A program made the translations under genes and the position numbers. From Neptunitalea chrysea (GTDB lineage Bacteria > Bacteroidota > Bacteroidia > Flavobacteriales > Flavobacteriaceae), in assembly GCF_027924145.1 (NCBI RefSeq), contig NZ_BRVP01000025.1:1-44686 (forward strand): a DNA stretch of 44,686 nucleotides, read 5' to 3'. Of this stretch, positions 15,829-24,328 are shown one piece after another. A model generated the notes under the pieces. The model was given only the letters and a program-made list of their open reading frames with translations. It did no database searches and was not told the DNA's origin. Every line of letters begins with the position of its first letter. Position 1 is the stretch's first letter.

Positions 15829-17295
15829 TTATTTTTTTAGAATCCATGTGTCTTTAGAACCACCTCCCTGAGAAGAGTTCACAATTAAATTTCCTTTTTT
15901 GAGAGCCACACGGGTTAAACCTCCTCTAAGTACAAAATCTTTTTGATTTCCTAATAATGTAAATGTTCTTAAATCTACATGACGTTGTTCAAAAGAGTTT
16001 GTGTCTTCTATATAGGTAGCATGTACCGATAATGACATTATAGGCTGTGCTATATACTTACGAGGCTCTTTTTTAATAGTTTCTTTTAAGGTTTCAATTT
16101 CTTCTTTGGTTAGTCGATTCCCTATAGAAATACCATAACCGCCAGCTTCATCCACTGGTTTTACTACTAACTCATTTACATTTTCTAACACATATTTTAA
16201 ATCATCTTCTTTGCTGCAATGGTAGGTATGTACATTGTTTAAAATAGGTTCTTCGCCAAGGTAGTATCTTATAATTTCGGGCATATAGGTATAAATAGCT
16301 TTGTCATCGGCAACACCTGTGCCCGGAGCATTTACAATAGTTACATTTCCTTTTTTATAAGCAGCAAACAACCCGGGAACCCCAATGGCAGAATCTTGTT
16401 TAAACTCCAACGGGTCTAAAAATGTATCGTCTATTCTGCGATAAATAATATCCACTCTTTTTGATCCTAAAATGGTTTTCATGTAAACAAAGTCGTTCTC
16501 TACAAAAAGATCACGTCCTTCTACTAATTCAATACCAATGGTTTTAGCTAAATAAGAGTGCTCGTAGTAAGCAGAATTATAAATACCTGGAGTAATTACC
16601 ACAGCAGTAGGAACATCTACCCCATGCGGTTTAACACTTTCTAAAATCTCCAGTAAATTTTCGGCATAGTCTGTAACCGAATGAATATCGTAATGATTAA
16701 AAACTCCGAATAAAGCTTTTTTTAAAGCACCTCGGTTACACATTACATAACTAACACCAGAAGGACATCTTATATTATCTTCTAGTACATAATATTTACC
16801 ATCGGAATGTTTTATAAGATCGGTCCCTGAAATGTGATTGTAAATACCTCCTGGAGGATCTATATCCATCATAGATTGAAGATAATTAGAAGAAGAACTA
16901 ATCATTTCAATAGGAACAATACCATCTTTTATTATTTTTTTATCGTGGTATACATCGTGTAAGAAAAGGTTTAACGCTTTAGAACGTTGTAGTACCCCTT
17001 TTTCAATAGTATCCCATTCATCGTGATCAATAATTCTAGGAAACAAGTCAAAAGGAAAAATCTTTTCTTGCGCTTTGGTATCGCTATATACCTGAAAGGT
17101 GATTCCTTGATTAAAGAAAGAAGCTTTGGCCATTTCATTTAAATTGCCGTAGTCATCTATTGAAAGCCCACTGTATAACTCAAAAAGCTTTTTGTATACC
17201 TCTCTTACATCACTATTTTCATCAAAGATTTCGTCGTATAAACTCTGAATTTTGTCATAAGATGAAAAAATGGGGTTTAGTGTGTTTTTAGTCAT
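15829..17295 (-). CDS. circularly permuted ATP-grasp type 2 family protein
   Basis: A 488-residue predicted ATP-dependent carboxylate-amine ligase with a circularly permuted ATP-grasp fold. Visible conserved segments are LFLHDVYHDKKIIKDGIVP near 108-126, DLIKHSDGKYYVLEDNIRCPSGVSY near 165-188, GIYNSAYYEHSYLA, INAPGTGVADDKAIY-like VNAPGTGVADDKAIYTYMPE near 317-336, VVKPVDEAGGYG, and the C-terminal GGLTRVAL and SSQGGGSKDTWIL. Length and ending are normal for the family. It is the first gene of the operon with alpha-E and transglutaminase genes. Comparative genomics predicts peptide or amide-bond formation by this set; substrate and product are unknown. Confidence 0.88.
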   Translation of the reverse strand: MTKNTLNPIFSSYDKIQSLYDEIFDENSDVREVYKKLFELYSGLSIDDYGNLNEMAKASFFNQGITFQVYSDTKAQEKIFPFDLFPRIIDHDEWDTIEKGVLQRSKALNLFLHDVYHDKKIIKDGIVPIEMISSSSNYLQSMMDIDPPGGIYNHISGTDLIKHSDGKYYVLEDNIRCPSGVSYVMCNRGALKKALFGVFNHYDIHSVTDYAENLLEILESVKPHGVDVPTAVVITPGIYNSAYYEHSYLAKTIGIELVEGRDLFVENDFVYMKTILGSKRVDIIYRRIDDTFLDPLEFKQDSAIGVPGLFAAYKKGNVTIVNAPGTGVADDKAIYTYMPEIIRYYLGEEPILNNVHTYHCSKEDDLKYVLENVNELVVKPVDEAGGYGISIGNRLTKEEIETLKETIKKEPRKYIAQPIMSLSVHATYIEDTNSFEQRHVDLRTFTLLGNQKDFVLRGGLTRVALKKGNLIVNSSQGGGSKDTWILKK

Positions 17296-17343
17296 TTAGT
17301 TATTTTGTTCTAAAATATGTGATTAATTAGAGAAATCATATCA

Positions 17344-17362
17344 AATAATGATAATTATTTAA
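17344..17362. promoter_or_regulatory. Fur-box-like AT-rich inverted repeat
   Basis: AAATAAT-GATA-ATTATTT (17343-17360) is a perfect 7-bp inverted repeat. Over 19 positions (17344-17362) it agrees with the classical Fur consensus at about 14. It lies in the divergent gap between the ATP-grasp operon and the threonine aldolase gene. AT-rich DNA makes such matches common. Confidence 0.2.
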
Positions 17363-17508
17363 CGTTTAAATTGTGTTATATGTAAAGTAAAATCATGCTT
17401 CTATTTTGTGAAATATCTGTAATTTTAAATTTCGTGTTTTAATTTATTTTTACTTTGCGTTTCTGTTTTGAAACACATTCCCTTTAATAACTACAAATAG
17501 ATTTCAAA

Positions 17509-18540
17509 ATGAAAGTTAATTTACTAAGTGATACGATTACCAAACCAACTCCTGAAATGTTAAAAATAATGATGGATGCAAAGGTTGGTGATGATATGTA
17601 TAGAGAAGACCCAACAACCATTGAATTGGAAGAAAAAGTAGCTAGTATGTTTGGTATGGAAGCTGCCATGTTTTTTCCTAGTGGAACCATGGCTAACCAA
17701 ACGAGTATAAAATTACATACACAGCCCGGAGATCAGTTAATTTGTGATAAAGATTCGCATATATATCATTATGAATCGGGTGGTGTAAGTTTTAATAGTG
17801 GTGTTTCTTGTAGGTTAATAGATGGTGATAGAGGTACTATTACAGCTGCTCAGGTGGATACGGTAATTAATGATCCCGAATCTTTTCATAGTCCGATGAC
17901 TACCTTGGTATCTCTTGAAAATACTGCCAATAGAGGAGGAGGTACGTGTTATGATTTTAGTGAAATTTTGAAAATAAAAGAGGTTTGTAATGCGCATGGT
18001 TTAAAACTACATTTAGATGGAGCCCGACTATGGAATGCTTTGGTGGCTAAAAACGAAAGAGCAACCCAGTACGGGGAAGTTTTTGATAGTATTTCGGTTT
18101 GTTTAAGTAAAGGTTTAGGTTGCCCGGTTGGGTCTGTTTTAGTTGGTAAAGCTGCGTATATTCATAGAGCACTTCGTGTTAGAAAGATGTTAGGTGGTGC
18201 TATGCGACAGATTGGATACCTGACGGCTGCCGGAATTTATGCTTTAGATAATAACATAAACAGGTTAGCAGATGATCATAGAAGAGCCAAAGAGCTTGAA
18301 CAATTATTACAGCATCTTCCGTTTGTGAAGTCGGTAACACCAGTAGCGACTAATATAGTTATCTTTGAATTGAGTAAGAAAGAGGATCATAAAAAGTTAG
18401 TGGAATTACTTGCTAGTCATTCTATTTTTATCAGTCCTATGGGAACTAAATTACGTATAGTAACCCATTTAGATTACACGCAAGAAATGCACGAATATGT
18501 AATGGAAACATTAGAAAAGTTAGAAACTGTTTTTAACTAA
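17509..18540 (+). CDS. ltaE: low-specificity L-threonine aldolase
   Basis: A 343-residue pyridoxal-phosphate enzyme of fold type I that splits L-threonine or L-allo-threonine to glycine and acetaldehyde in the cytoplasm. It opens with NLLSDTITKPTPEM, then GDDMYREDPT, FFPSGTMANQ (cofactor phosphate binding), D170 in HLDGARLWNA, and K201 in CLSKGLGCPVGSV, the Schiff-base lysine. The length matches the family. It is a single gene, divergent from the ATP-grasp operon across 213 bases. Of the threonine aldolase/beta-eliminating lyase family members, this is closest to the low-specificity L-type. No neighbouring glycine or serine genes are present. Confidence 0.9.
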   Translation: MKVNLLSDTITKPTPEMLKIMMDAKVGDDMYREDPTTIELEEKVASMFGMEAAMFFPSGTMANQTSIKLHTQPGDQLICDKDSHIYHYESGGVSFNSGVSCRLIDGDRGTITAAQVDTVINDPESFHSPMTTLVSLENTANRGGGTCYDFSEILKIKEVCNAHGLKLHLDGARLWNALVAKNERATQYGEVFDSISVCLSKGLGCPVGSVLVGKAAYIHRALRVRKMLGGAMRQIGYLTAAGIYALDNNINRLADDHRRAKELEQLLQHLPFVKSVTPVATNIVIFELSKKEDHKKLVELLASHSIFISPMGTKLRIVTHLDYTQEMHEYVMETLEKLETVFN

Positions 18541-18592
18541 AATAATAATAACTAACAGACTGCAGTTTTGGTAGTTTGTTAGCTATTATTTT
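18541..18592. terminator. bidirectional terminator-like hairpin
   Basis: CTAACAGACT (18552-18561) pairs with AGTTTGTTAG (18573-18582) with one G-T pair, and the flanking AATAATA and TATTATTTT extend the stem. It lies between the convergent threonine aldolase and DUF1508 genes. Confidence 0.55.
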
Positions 18593-18885
18593 GAAGCAAG
18601 TTTTCTAATAGCTTCAATATTGTTTTGCATACCTGCCTCTGAAGTATATTCTTCGCTTTGAGCTAATATAGTACCATCCGTATTTTTTACAATGAAGTGA
18701 AATTTACCATTAGATGATGTTTTACGTTCAATACCTGATTTTTTCTTTATTATTTCGGAGCAAGAGTTACTAGCTAATAATGCATCTTCCTCGTTTGTAA
18801 ACGGAATACTGGTTAAAAGAATTTTTCCATGCTCGGCATTTAACGTAAAGTAAACGCGGTCTATTGTTTTATCAATTTTAAACAT
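18586..18885 (-). CDS. YegP-like DUF1508 protein
   Basis: A protein of 99 residues from the ATG at 18885 (MFKIDKT). In-frame upstream extensions exist but a -7-like box (TATCTTTA, 18911-18904) lies inside them, so the short form is preferred. It carries two copies of the DUF1508 motif: FTLNAEHGKILLTSIPF with NEEDA, and FIVKNTDGTILAQSEEY with SEAG. Family members are small cytoplasmic proteins of unknown function, some linked to stress. It stands alone. Confidence 0.8.
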   Translation of the reverse strand: MFKIDKTIDRVYFTLNAEHGKILLTSIPFTNEEDALLASNSCSEIIKKKSGIERKTSSNGKFHFIVKNTDGTILAQSEEYTSEAGMQNNIEAIRKLASK

Positions 18886-18953
18886 AATTAGATGTTTTTC
18901 TCTTAAAGATACTAAATTCATAAATAGTTTTATACTATATAAATTATTACAAT

Positions 18954-19150
18954 TCAAAAATATAGATCATTATGAGTACCTTTGAGTTCTGTGATTTTTT
19001 CAGAGGTAATATATTTTATAATATACCCTTTAATATCAGAAATTCTTTCGGCACTTTCAATACTTTCTTCATCAGCTTAGGATGAAACAATATAGATTAC
19101 TATAGTTAGGTTGTTACTTGTACATGTAATAGGTGACGTCCTGTTAAGTA
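18954..19150 (-). pseudogene. possible gene relic with one internal stop
   Basis: On the minus strand one frame runs open from about 19148 to the TGA at 18956-18954 except for a TAA at 19079-19077. The downstream part reads ADEESIESAERISDIKGYI and ends TELKGTHNDLYF, which looks protein-like in composition. No start codon or family could be identified. It lies beyond the ybaB terminator. It could also be chance. Confidence 0.25.
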
Positions 19151-19152
19151 TA

Positions 19153-19182
19153 AAAAAAGAGTCATTAAATTGACTCTTTTTT
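19153..19182. terminator. bidirectional intrinsic terminator after ybaB
   Basis: AAAAAAGAGTCA / TGACTCTTTTTT is a perfect 12-bp stem around a 6-base loop (TTAAAT), with A and T runs giving a U-tract in either direction. It lies 46 bases past the ybaB stop on the minus strand. Confidence 0.8.
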
Positions 19183-19227
19183 ATATTCTATTTTAAATCA
19201 TTCTTCGGAATGATAGTATTAAATGTT

Positions 19228-19551
19228 TTATGAAAACATATCCATTCCCGGAATATTAGGCATTCCTTCTTTAGCCACCGCGGCTAATTCGGTTTCATTT
19301 ACACTAGTTGCTTTTTGAATAGCTTTGTTAAGTGTAAGTATTAAATAATCTTCTAACTGTTCTTTATCTTCCAATAAGCTCTCATCTATATCTATAGATT
19401 TAATAGTTCTGTTAGCCGTTAAGGTTATTTTTAATAAACCATCAGAAGATTTTTCGTCTACCAATACGGTGTCTAATCTCTTTTTTGTTTCTTCTACTTT
19501 TTGTTGGGTTTCTTTAAGTTTACCCATCATACCCATTAGGTCTCCAAACAT
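19228..19551 (-). CDS. ybaB: YbaB/EbfC family nucleoid-associated protein
   Basis: A 107-residue DNA-binding protein of the YbaB/EbfC family, which forms a dimer and coats nucleoid DNA. The N-terminus has [20 protein letters not shown] leading into a helix; the centre has the sheet [20 protein letters not shown]; the tail NIPGMDMF is typical. It lies 40 bases after the MoxR-like ATPase gene, but TATTTTTG on the minus strand (19581-19574), overlapping that gap, offers a -7 box of its own. In other bacteria ybaB pairs with dnaX or recR; here it does not. Confidence 0.88.
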   Translation of the reverse strand: MFGDLMGMMGKLKETQQKVEETKKRLDTVLVDEKSSDGLLKITLTANRTIKSIDIDESLLEDKEQLEDYLILTLNKAIQKATSVNETELAAVAKEGMPNIPGMDMFS

Positions 19552-19591
19552 GTTTTACCGTTTAAAATTTATGCAAAAATAATAACTCTTT

Positions 19592-21055
19592 TTATAATCC
19601 ACGGATATAATTTCCGTATAGGTCGTTAAACTGATAGCCGTCACTAAAGCGTTGTTTACTTAGTTTATTAAATGCTACCAATCCCCATAATACGAATTCC
19701 ATGAGAAAATATCGGTCATTTTCTGTTACATCCTTTTGATGATTAGCTAATAGTTTTTTAACAGGATAAATTTTTTCAAGAGTTTGTTGGTATTCTTTAT
19801 CTGTTATGTCATCCAACAACTCAAAATCGGTATTTTCAAAAAACCAACTGATAATGTCATCATACGGAGATTCATTATTAGATTTTTCTAGTTTTTCAAT
19901 TCTTGGAAAATAATCTGGAAATAATGTTTTAATAGAAGCTTCCAATAATTGTATAGCTACCTCTGCCGCACCTTCTTGCTCTCCTTCATACACAAGTTCT
20001 ACTTTTCCTGTAATAGCAGGAATAACCCCCATAAAATCAGAAAGTCTTACAATAGTCTTATCTTCACCATTTTGTAATGCTCGTCTTTCTGCTGTACTTA
20101 ATAGGTTTTCATAAGCAGTAATACTCATACGAGCACTAACACCACTTTTCGCATCTATATATTCGCTATTTCTAGCTTCAAACCCTAGCTGTTCTAATAG
20201 GTCTTTGGCTAATTCTGGTACATAAATGTTACCAGATTGTCGTTGATCTGAATGAGCTTCCTGTGCAGTAATGGTTTTGGCAATACCAATAGTTTTAGGG
20301 TAGTGTGTTAATATTTGCGATCCAATACGATCTTTTAAAGGGGTAACAATACTACCTCTGTTAGTATAATCCTCTGGATTTGCCGTAAATACAAATTGTA
20401 TATCTAATGATAAACGTATCTTAAATCCTCTTATTTGAACATCACCTTCTTGTAATATATTAAATAGCGCTACCTGTATACGAGCTTGTAAATCGGGCAA
20501 TTCGTTTATGACAAAAATACATCTATTGGCTCTTGGTATCATACCAAAGTGAATCACTCTATCATCGGCATAACTTAATTTTAAATTGGCAGCTTTAATA
20601 GGGTCTACATCCCCAATAAGGTCTGCCACAGTAACATCTGGTGTTGCCAATTTTTCATAGAATCTATCATCTCTATGCAACCAAGAAATGGGTGTATTAT
20701 CTCCTTTTTCAGCTATTGTTTCCATCGCATATCTTGAAATGGGATTAAAAGGATCATCGTGTATTTCCGATCCGCTAACATAAGGGATATATTCATCTAA
20801 TAGATTGGTCATTAATCTAGCAAGCCTTGTTTTGGCCTGCCCCCGTAACCCAAGTAAGTTTATATTATGTTTAGATAGAATTGCTCTTTCTAATTCGGGT
20901 ATCACAGAATTTTCATACCCGTGAATACCAGCGAAAACCTGTTCTCCTTGTTTAACTTTAGTTATAAGGTTATTTCGTAATTCATCCTTTACGGATTGGG
21001 TTTTATAATTTGTTTCTTTTAAATGTCCTAAAGTTGTAATGGCTTCAATATTCAT
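19592..21055 (-). CDS. MoxR/magnesium-chelatase-like AAA+ ATPase
   Basis: A 487-residue AAA+ protein. Walker A is GLRGQAKT at 69-76, with the A-K-T form typical of MoxR-type ATPases. Walker B reads CIFVINELPDL with N184-E185 in place of the usual D-E, followed by ARIQVALFNILQEGDVQIRG. Sensor I is VFTANPEDYTNRG, and an arginine-rich PLKDRIGSQILTHYP follows. The C-terminal third is specific to this subgroup. Such proteins are often annotated magnesium chelatase, but there is no bacteriochlorophyll pathway here. The partner is the VWA protein encoded 3 bases upstream. MoxR/VWA pairs generally act as chaperones that insert metals or activate other complexes; the client is unknown. Confidence 0.85.
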   Translation of the reverse strand: MNIEAITTLGHLKETNYKTQSVKDELRNNLITKVKQGEQVFAGIHGYENSVIPELERAILSKHNINLLGLRGQAKTRLARLMTNLLDEYIPYVSGSEIHDDPFNPISRYAMETIAEKGDNTPISWLHRDDRFYEKLATPDVTVADLIGDVDPIKAANLKLSYADDRVIHFGMIPRANRCIFVINELPDLQARIQVALFNILQEGDVQIRGFKIRLSLDIQFVFTANPEDYTNRGSIVTPLKDRIGSQILTHYPKTIGIAKTITAQEAHSDQRQSGNIYVPELAKDLLEQLGFEARNSEYIDAKSGVSARMSITAYENLLSTAERRALQNGEDKTIVRLSDFMGVIPAITGKVELVYEGEQEGAAEVAIQLLEASIKTLFPDYFPRIEKLEKSNNESPYDDIISWFFENTDFELLDDITDKEYQQTLEKIYPVKKLLANHQKDVTENDRYFLMEFVLWGLVAFNKLSKQRFSDGYQFNDLYGNYIRGL

Positions 21056-21058
21056 AGT

Positions 21059-22198
21059 TTATCCTCTAATTCTTTTTTTTCTGTTTTTTTCGTAATCTTC
21101 AAAAATCATCTCACCTAAGTTACCCAAGCCGGTATAAAAGGCTTTTCCTTGATTGGCATGTGTAAACTCTCTAACAAATTTCATTAAGTAGGGATCTTGT
21201 GCTATCATAAAGGTAGTAATTGGTATATGGAGCCTTCTGGCTTGTCTTGCTTTATTATAGCATTGTCCTACAATATACGAATCTAACCCCATACTGTTTT
21301 TATAATATTCACCGTTAGGTTCTTTAATACAGCTAGGTTTACCATCGGTAATCATAAATATTTGTTTATTGGTATTACGTTTACGGCGCAACATATCCAT
21401 GGCTAAATTTAACCCTGCAACAGTATTTGTGTGGTACGGACCCACCTGTAAGTACGGTAGTTCTTTAATAGAAACAGGCCACGCATCGTTACCAAAAACT
21501 AAAATGTCTAAGGTGTCTTTTGGGTACCTTGTGGTAATTAGTTCGGCTAACGCCATGGCTACTTTTTTAGCAGGTGTTATACGGTCTTCTCCATAAAGTA
21601 TCATACTATGACTTAAATCGATCATTAGTACGGTGCTCATTTGCGCTTTAAATTTCGTTTCTTCAACCACTAAATCGGTTTCATCTAAATAGAAACTGTC
21701 CATGCCGTGATTAATTTGTGCATTTTTAAGACTTTCCGTCATGGAAATACGTTCAAGGGAATCTCCGTATTGATATTCTCTAAATTCTCCTGTTTGTTCA
21801 TCGCCTATACCAGTTCTATTAGTTCTGTGGCTTCCTTTAGCTCCTTTTTTAAGTTTACCAAATATTTGATTTAACGCGTGTTTACGAATAGCCTGCTCTG
21901 TTTTTGCGGTAATGCTAATTCCACTTCCACTTCCTTCACCATCTGGTTCAACTTCTTCTCTTATATACCCTTTTTTCTTTAGGTCTTCAATAAAATCTTC
22001 AATGGTATATTCAGGGGTTGTAAGTTGGTATTCTTCATCTAAATTTTTTAACCAATTAATAGCTTCATCAAAATCACCTGAAGTATGGGTAATAAGTTCT
22101 TTGAAAATTTCCAGAAGCTTTTCAAAGATGGATTGTTCCGGAGCTTCATATTTCGTAAAAACGAATCCTTTTCTATAATTTTTATTTCTACTGTCCAT
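21059..22198 (-). CDS. VWA-domain protein, partner of the MoxR-like ATPase
   Basis: A 379-residue cytoplasmic protein. Residues 1-180 are a helical and glycine-rich region (DGEGSGSGIS near 87-96). Residues about 185-360 are a von Willebrand A domain with a complete metal-ion site: D194-L-S-H-S198, a conserved T in GPYHTNTVAG, and D in MITDGKPS. The gene starts at ATG 22198 and its stop is 3 bases before the ATPase start, so the two form one operon. In MoxR systems the VWA protein presents the substrate to the ATPase ring. Nothing in the neighbourhood reveals the substrate. Confidence 0.85.
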   Translation of the reverse strand: MDSRNKNYRKGFVFTKYEAPEQSIFEKLLEIFKELITHTSGDFDEAINWLKNLDEEYQLTTPEYTIEDFIEDLKKKGYIREEVEPDGEGSGSGISITAKTEQAIRKHALNQIFGKLKKGAKGSHRTNRTGIGDEQTGEFREYQYGDSLERISMTESLKNAQINHGMDSFYLDETDLVVEETKFKAQMSTVLMIDLSHSMILYGEDRITPAKKVAMALAELITTRYPKDTLDILVFGNDAWPVSIKELPYLQVGPYHTNTVAGLNLAMDMLRRKRNTNKQIFMITDGKPSCIKEPNGEYYKNSMGLDSYIVGQCYNKARQARRLHIPITTFMIAQDPYLMKFVREFTHANQGKAFYTGLGNLGEMIFEDYEKNRKKRIRG

Positions 22199-22353
22199 AC
22201 CTTAAAAGTATTAAATATTCTTGTAAGTCACTTAATGTATAAAAGGTTAAAGTTTTGTTATAAGTGCTAAAATGTGCTTTATAGATGCCATTACCATATG
22301 GTTTTAGAATCTAACTTTTTTTGAAGAGAGGTCAATAGCTTTAATAAGTGAAG

Positions 22354-22377
22354 CTTGTACGTAAGTAAACGTACAAG
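22354..22377. repeat. 9-bp perfect inverted repeat upstream of menD
   Basis: CTTGTACGT and ACGTACAAG flank AAGTAA. With no U-tract on either side it is more like an operator or structured RNA element than a terminator. Confidence 0.45.
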
Positions 22378-22451
22378 TAATTACTATAGATAGTGAACCT
22401 AACATATATAGCAACCCTTAGCATAGTTTTTTAAATGTTTATAAGGTTTTT

Positions 22452-22485
22452 AAAAGAGATTCTAATATTAAAAATCTCCTTTTTT
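22452..22485 (+). terminator. orphan terminator-like hairpin
   Basis: AAAAGAGATT and AATCTCCTTTTTT enclose an 11-base loop and end in a T-run. As there is no gene before it on this strand, it could end a small RNA made from 22200-22450, or be a relic. Confidence 0.4.
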
Positions 22486-22534
22486 GCATGCATACATTTG
22501 GAATTTATTAACGTAAAATGAATGTATTAATACG

Positions 22535-22542
22535 TACATTTG
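22535..22542 (+). promoter_or_regulatory. candidate -7 box for menD
   Basis: TACATTTG fully matches TAnnTTTG. No TTTG occurs at the expected -33 spacing. Confidence 0.4.
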
Positions 22543-22570
22543 TGTATTAATTTTAGACTTAGTTAGTTTC

Positions 22571-24328
22571 ATGATATATCCTGCCATTCCATTAGCACAA
22601 ACGATTCTTCAACTGTGTAAGGCAAATCAAATTAAGCATGTTGTAATATCACCCGGAAGCAGAAACGCGCCATTAACAATTGGTTTTACACATGATGATT
22701 ATTTTGAATGTTATAGTATTGTAGATGAACGTTCAGCAGGTTTTTTTGCTATGGGTATAGCGCAGCAAACAGGTGTTCCGGTTGCATTGGTTTGTACATC
22801 GGGTTCTGCTTTATTAAATTATTATCCTGCAATTGCAGAAGCTTTTTATAGTGATATTCCGTTGGTGGTTATATCAGCAGACAGACCTGCTAGCAAAATA
22901 GATATTGGAGACGGGCAAACGATTAGACAGGAGAATGTGTATGCAAATCACATTTTATATTCTGCTAATTTAAAAGAAGATGTACCTTATGAATTGGCTA
23001 TTCATGGAGACGGAAAACATCAGAAACGACCGTTAATAGATGTAGCTTCTACAGTGCAGTTGTATAATGAGGAGGAAATATCTAAAGCTATTCATAAAGC
23101 TTATATAGAAAAAGGACCGGTACATATTAATGTTCCTTTTGAAGAACCTCTTTACAAAACGACAGAGCAATTATTAGTGCAGGTTAAAGAGTCCCCTATA
23201 CCTTTTCAGCAAGATGTTATAAATTCGGAGTCATTAGCTCATTTTATAAAAGCATGGAATAGCGCTGAAAGGAAGATTATTTTGGTAGGAGTGTTAAAAC
23301 CAAATAGTTTAGATAAGCAGATCATTGAGTTTTTAGGAGCAGATGAATCGGTTATGGTTTTAACTGAAACAACTTCAAATTTACATCATTCTAACTTCTT
23401 TCCGGGAATAGACAAGGTATTGGCTCCGGTTGAATTTTCAGAGGAATATATGAAAGCCTTGCAACCCGATATGCTAATTACATTTGGTGGGATGGTGGTT
23501 TCTAAAAAGATTAAAAAGTTTTTACGTTCGTATGCTCCCAAAAGTCATTTTCATATTGATGAGAAAAAAGCCTTTGATACGTTCTTTTGTTTAACAGAAC
23601 ATTTTAAAATTTCAGTGAATTCTTTTTTTAGTTATGTTCAAAATCAATTAGAAAATATCACTAGTGCTTACAGGACTAATTGGCTAGCTATTCAGGAGCA
23701 AAGAAGAGTTTCACATGCAAACTATTTAACTGAAATACCTTATTCAGATTTTTCTGTTTATAATTACATTTTTAAAGCGCTACCCGATACGCAATTATTA
23801 CATTTAAGTAATAGCTCTACCGTTAGATATGCACAGTTGTTTGAACTTAAAGAAAATTGGCTTGTATATTGTAATAGGGGAACTAGTGGCATAGACGGAA
23901 GCACGTCTACAGCTGTAGGGGCTTCGGTAAATAGTAAAATACCAACTACATTAATAACAGGGGATCTGAGTTTTTTATATGATAGTAACGGATTGTGGAA
24001 TCATTACGTACCTGACAATCTTACTATAATTGTTATAAATAATGGAGGTGGCGGCATTTTTAGAATTTTACCTGGAGATAAAAATACAACTGAATTTGAG
24101 ACCTATTTTGAGACCATTCATAAAAATGAAGCTTCTCATTTAGCTGCTATGTATGGATTTACTTATGTAAAGGCAACATCAAATGAAGAGGTAACACAAG
24201 CTCTAGAAGAAACGTATAAAAATGAAATCAGAAATAAACCTGTTATTGTGGAAGTGTTTACACCAAGGCTAGAGAATGACACAGTACTTTTAAATTATTT
24301 TAAATATTTAGTAAACAATGCTATATAG
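22571..24328 (+). CDS. menD: MenD, SEPHCHC synthase of menaquinone biosynthesis
   Basis: A 585-residue thiamine-diphosphate enzyme (2-succinyl-5-enolpyruvyl-6-hydroxy-3-cyclohexene-1-carboxylate synthase) that joins 2-oxoglutarate to isochorismate. The N-terminal domain has VISPGSRNAPLTIGF and DERSAGFFAMGIAQQTG with the cofactor glutamate, followed by LVCTSGSALLNYYPA. The C-terminal domain has GTSGIDGSTSTAVGA and the cofactor motif GDLSFLYDSNGLWN to NNGGGGIFRILPG. Length and motifs are normal. Menaquinone is the usual respiratory quinone of flavobacteria. No other men gene is adjacent. Its last 21 bases overlap the end of the convergent unknown gene. Confidence 0.93.
   Translation: MIYPAIPLAQTILQLCKANQIKHVVISPGSRNAPLTIGFTHDDYFECYSIVDERSAGFFAMGIAQQTGVPVALVCTSGSALLNYYPAIAEAFYSDIPLVVISADRPASKIDIGDGQTIRQENVYANHILYSANLKEDVPYELAIHGDGKHQKRPLIDVASTVQLYNEEEISKAIHKAYIEKGPVHINVPFEEPLYKTTEQLLVQVKESPIPFQQDVINSESLAHFIKAWNSAERKIILVGVLKPNSLDKQIIEFLGADESVMVLTETTSNLHHSNFFPGIDKVLAPVEFSEEYMKALQPDMLITFGGMVVSKKIKKFLRSYAPKSHFHIDEKKAFDTFFCLTEHFKISVNSFFSYVQNQLENITSAYRTNWLAIQEQRRVSHANYLTEIPYSDFSVYNYIFKALPDTQLLHLSNSSTVRYAQLFELKENWLVYCNRGTSGIDGSTSTAVGASVNSKIPTTLITGDLSFLYDSNGLWNHYVPDNLTIIVINNGGGGIFRILPGDKNTTEFETYFETIHKNEASHLAAMYGFTYVKATSNEEVTQALEETYKNEIRNKPVIVEVFTPRLENDTVLLNYFKYLVNNAI

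Larger units (their letters stand above)
22199..22570. other. divergent gap with an inverted repeat, a terminator-like hairpin and a -7 box
   Basis: This 372-base gap separates the VWA gene from menD. It contains CTTGTACGT-AAGTAA-ACGTACAAG at 22354-22377, a perfect 9-bp inverted repeat with no T-run. It also has a hairpin followed by six or seven T at 22452-22485 (GAGATT/AATCTC core), oriented to end a plus-strand transcript although no plus-strand gene precedes it. TACATTTG at 22535-22542 matches TAnnTTTG and sits 28 bases ahead of the menD ATG. Confidence 0.45.
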
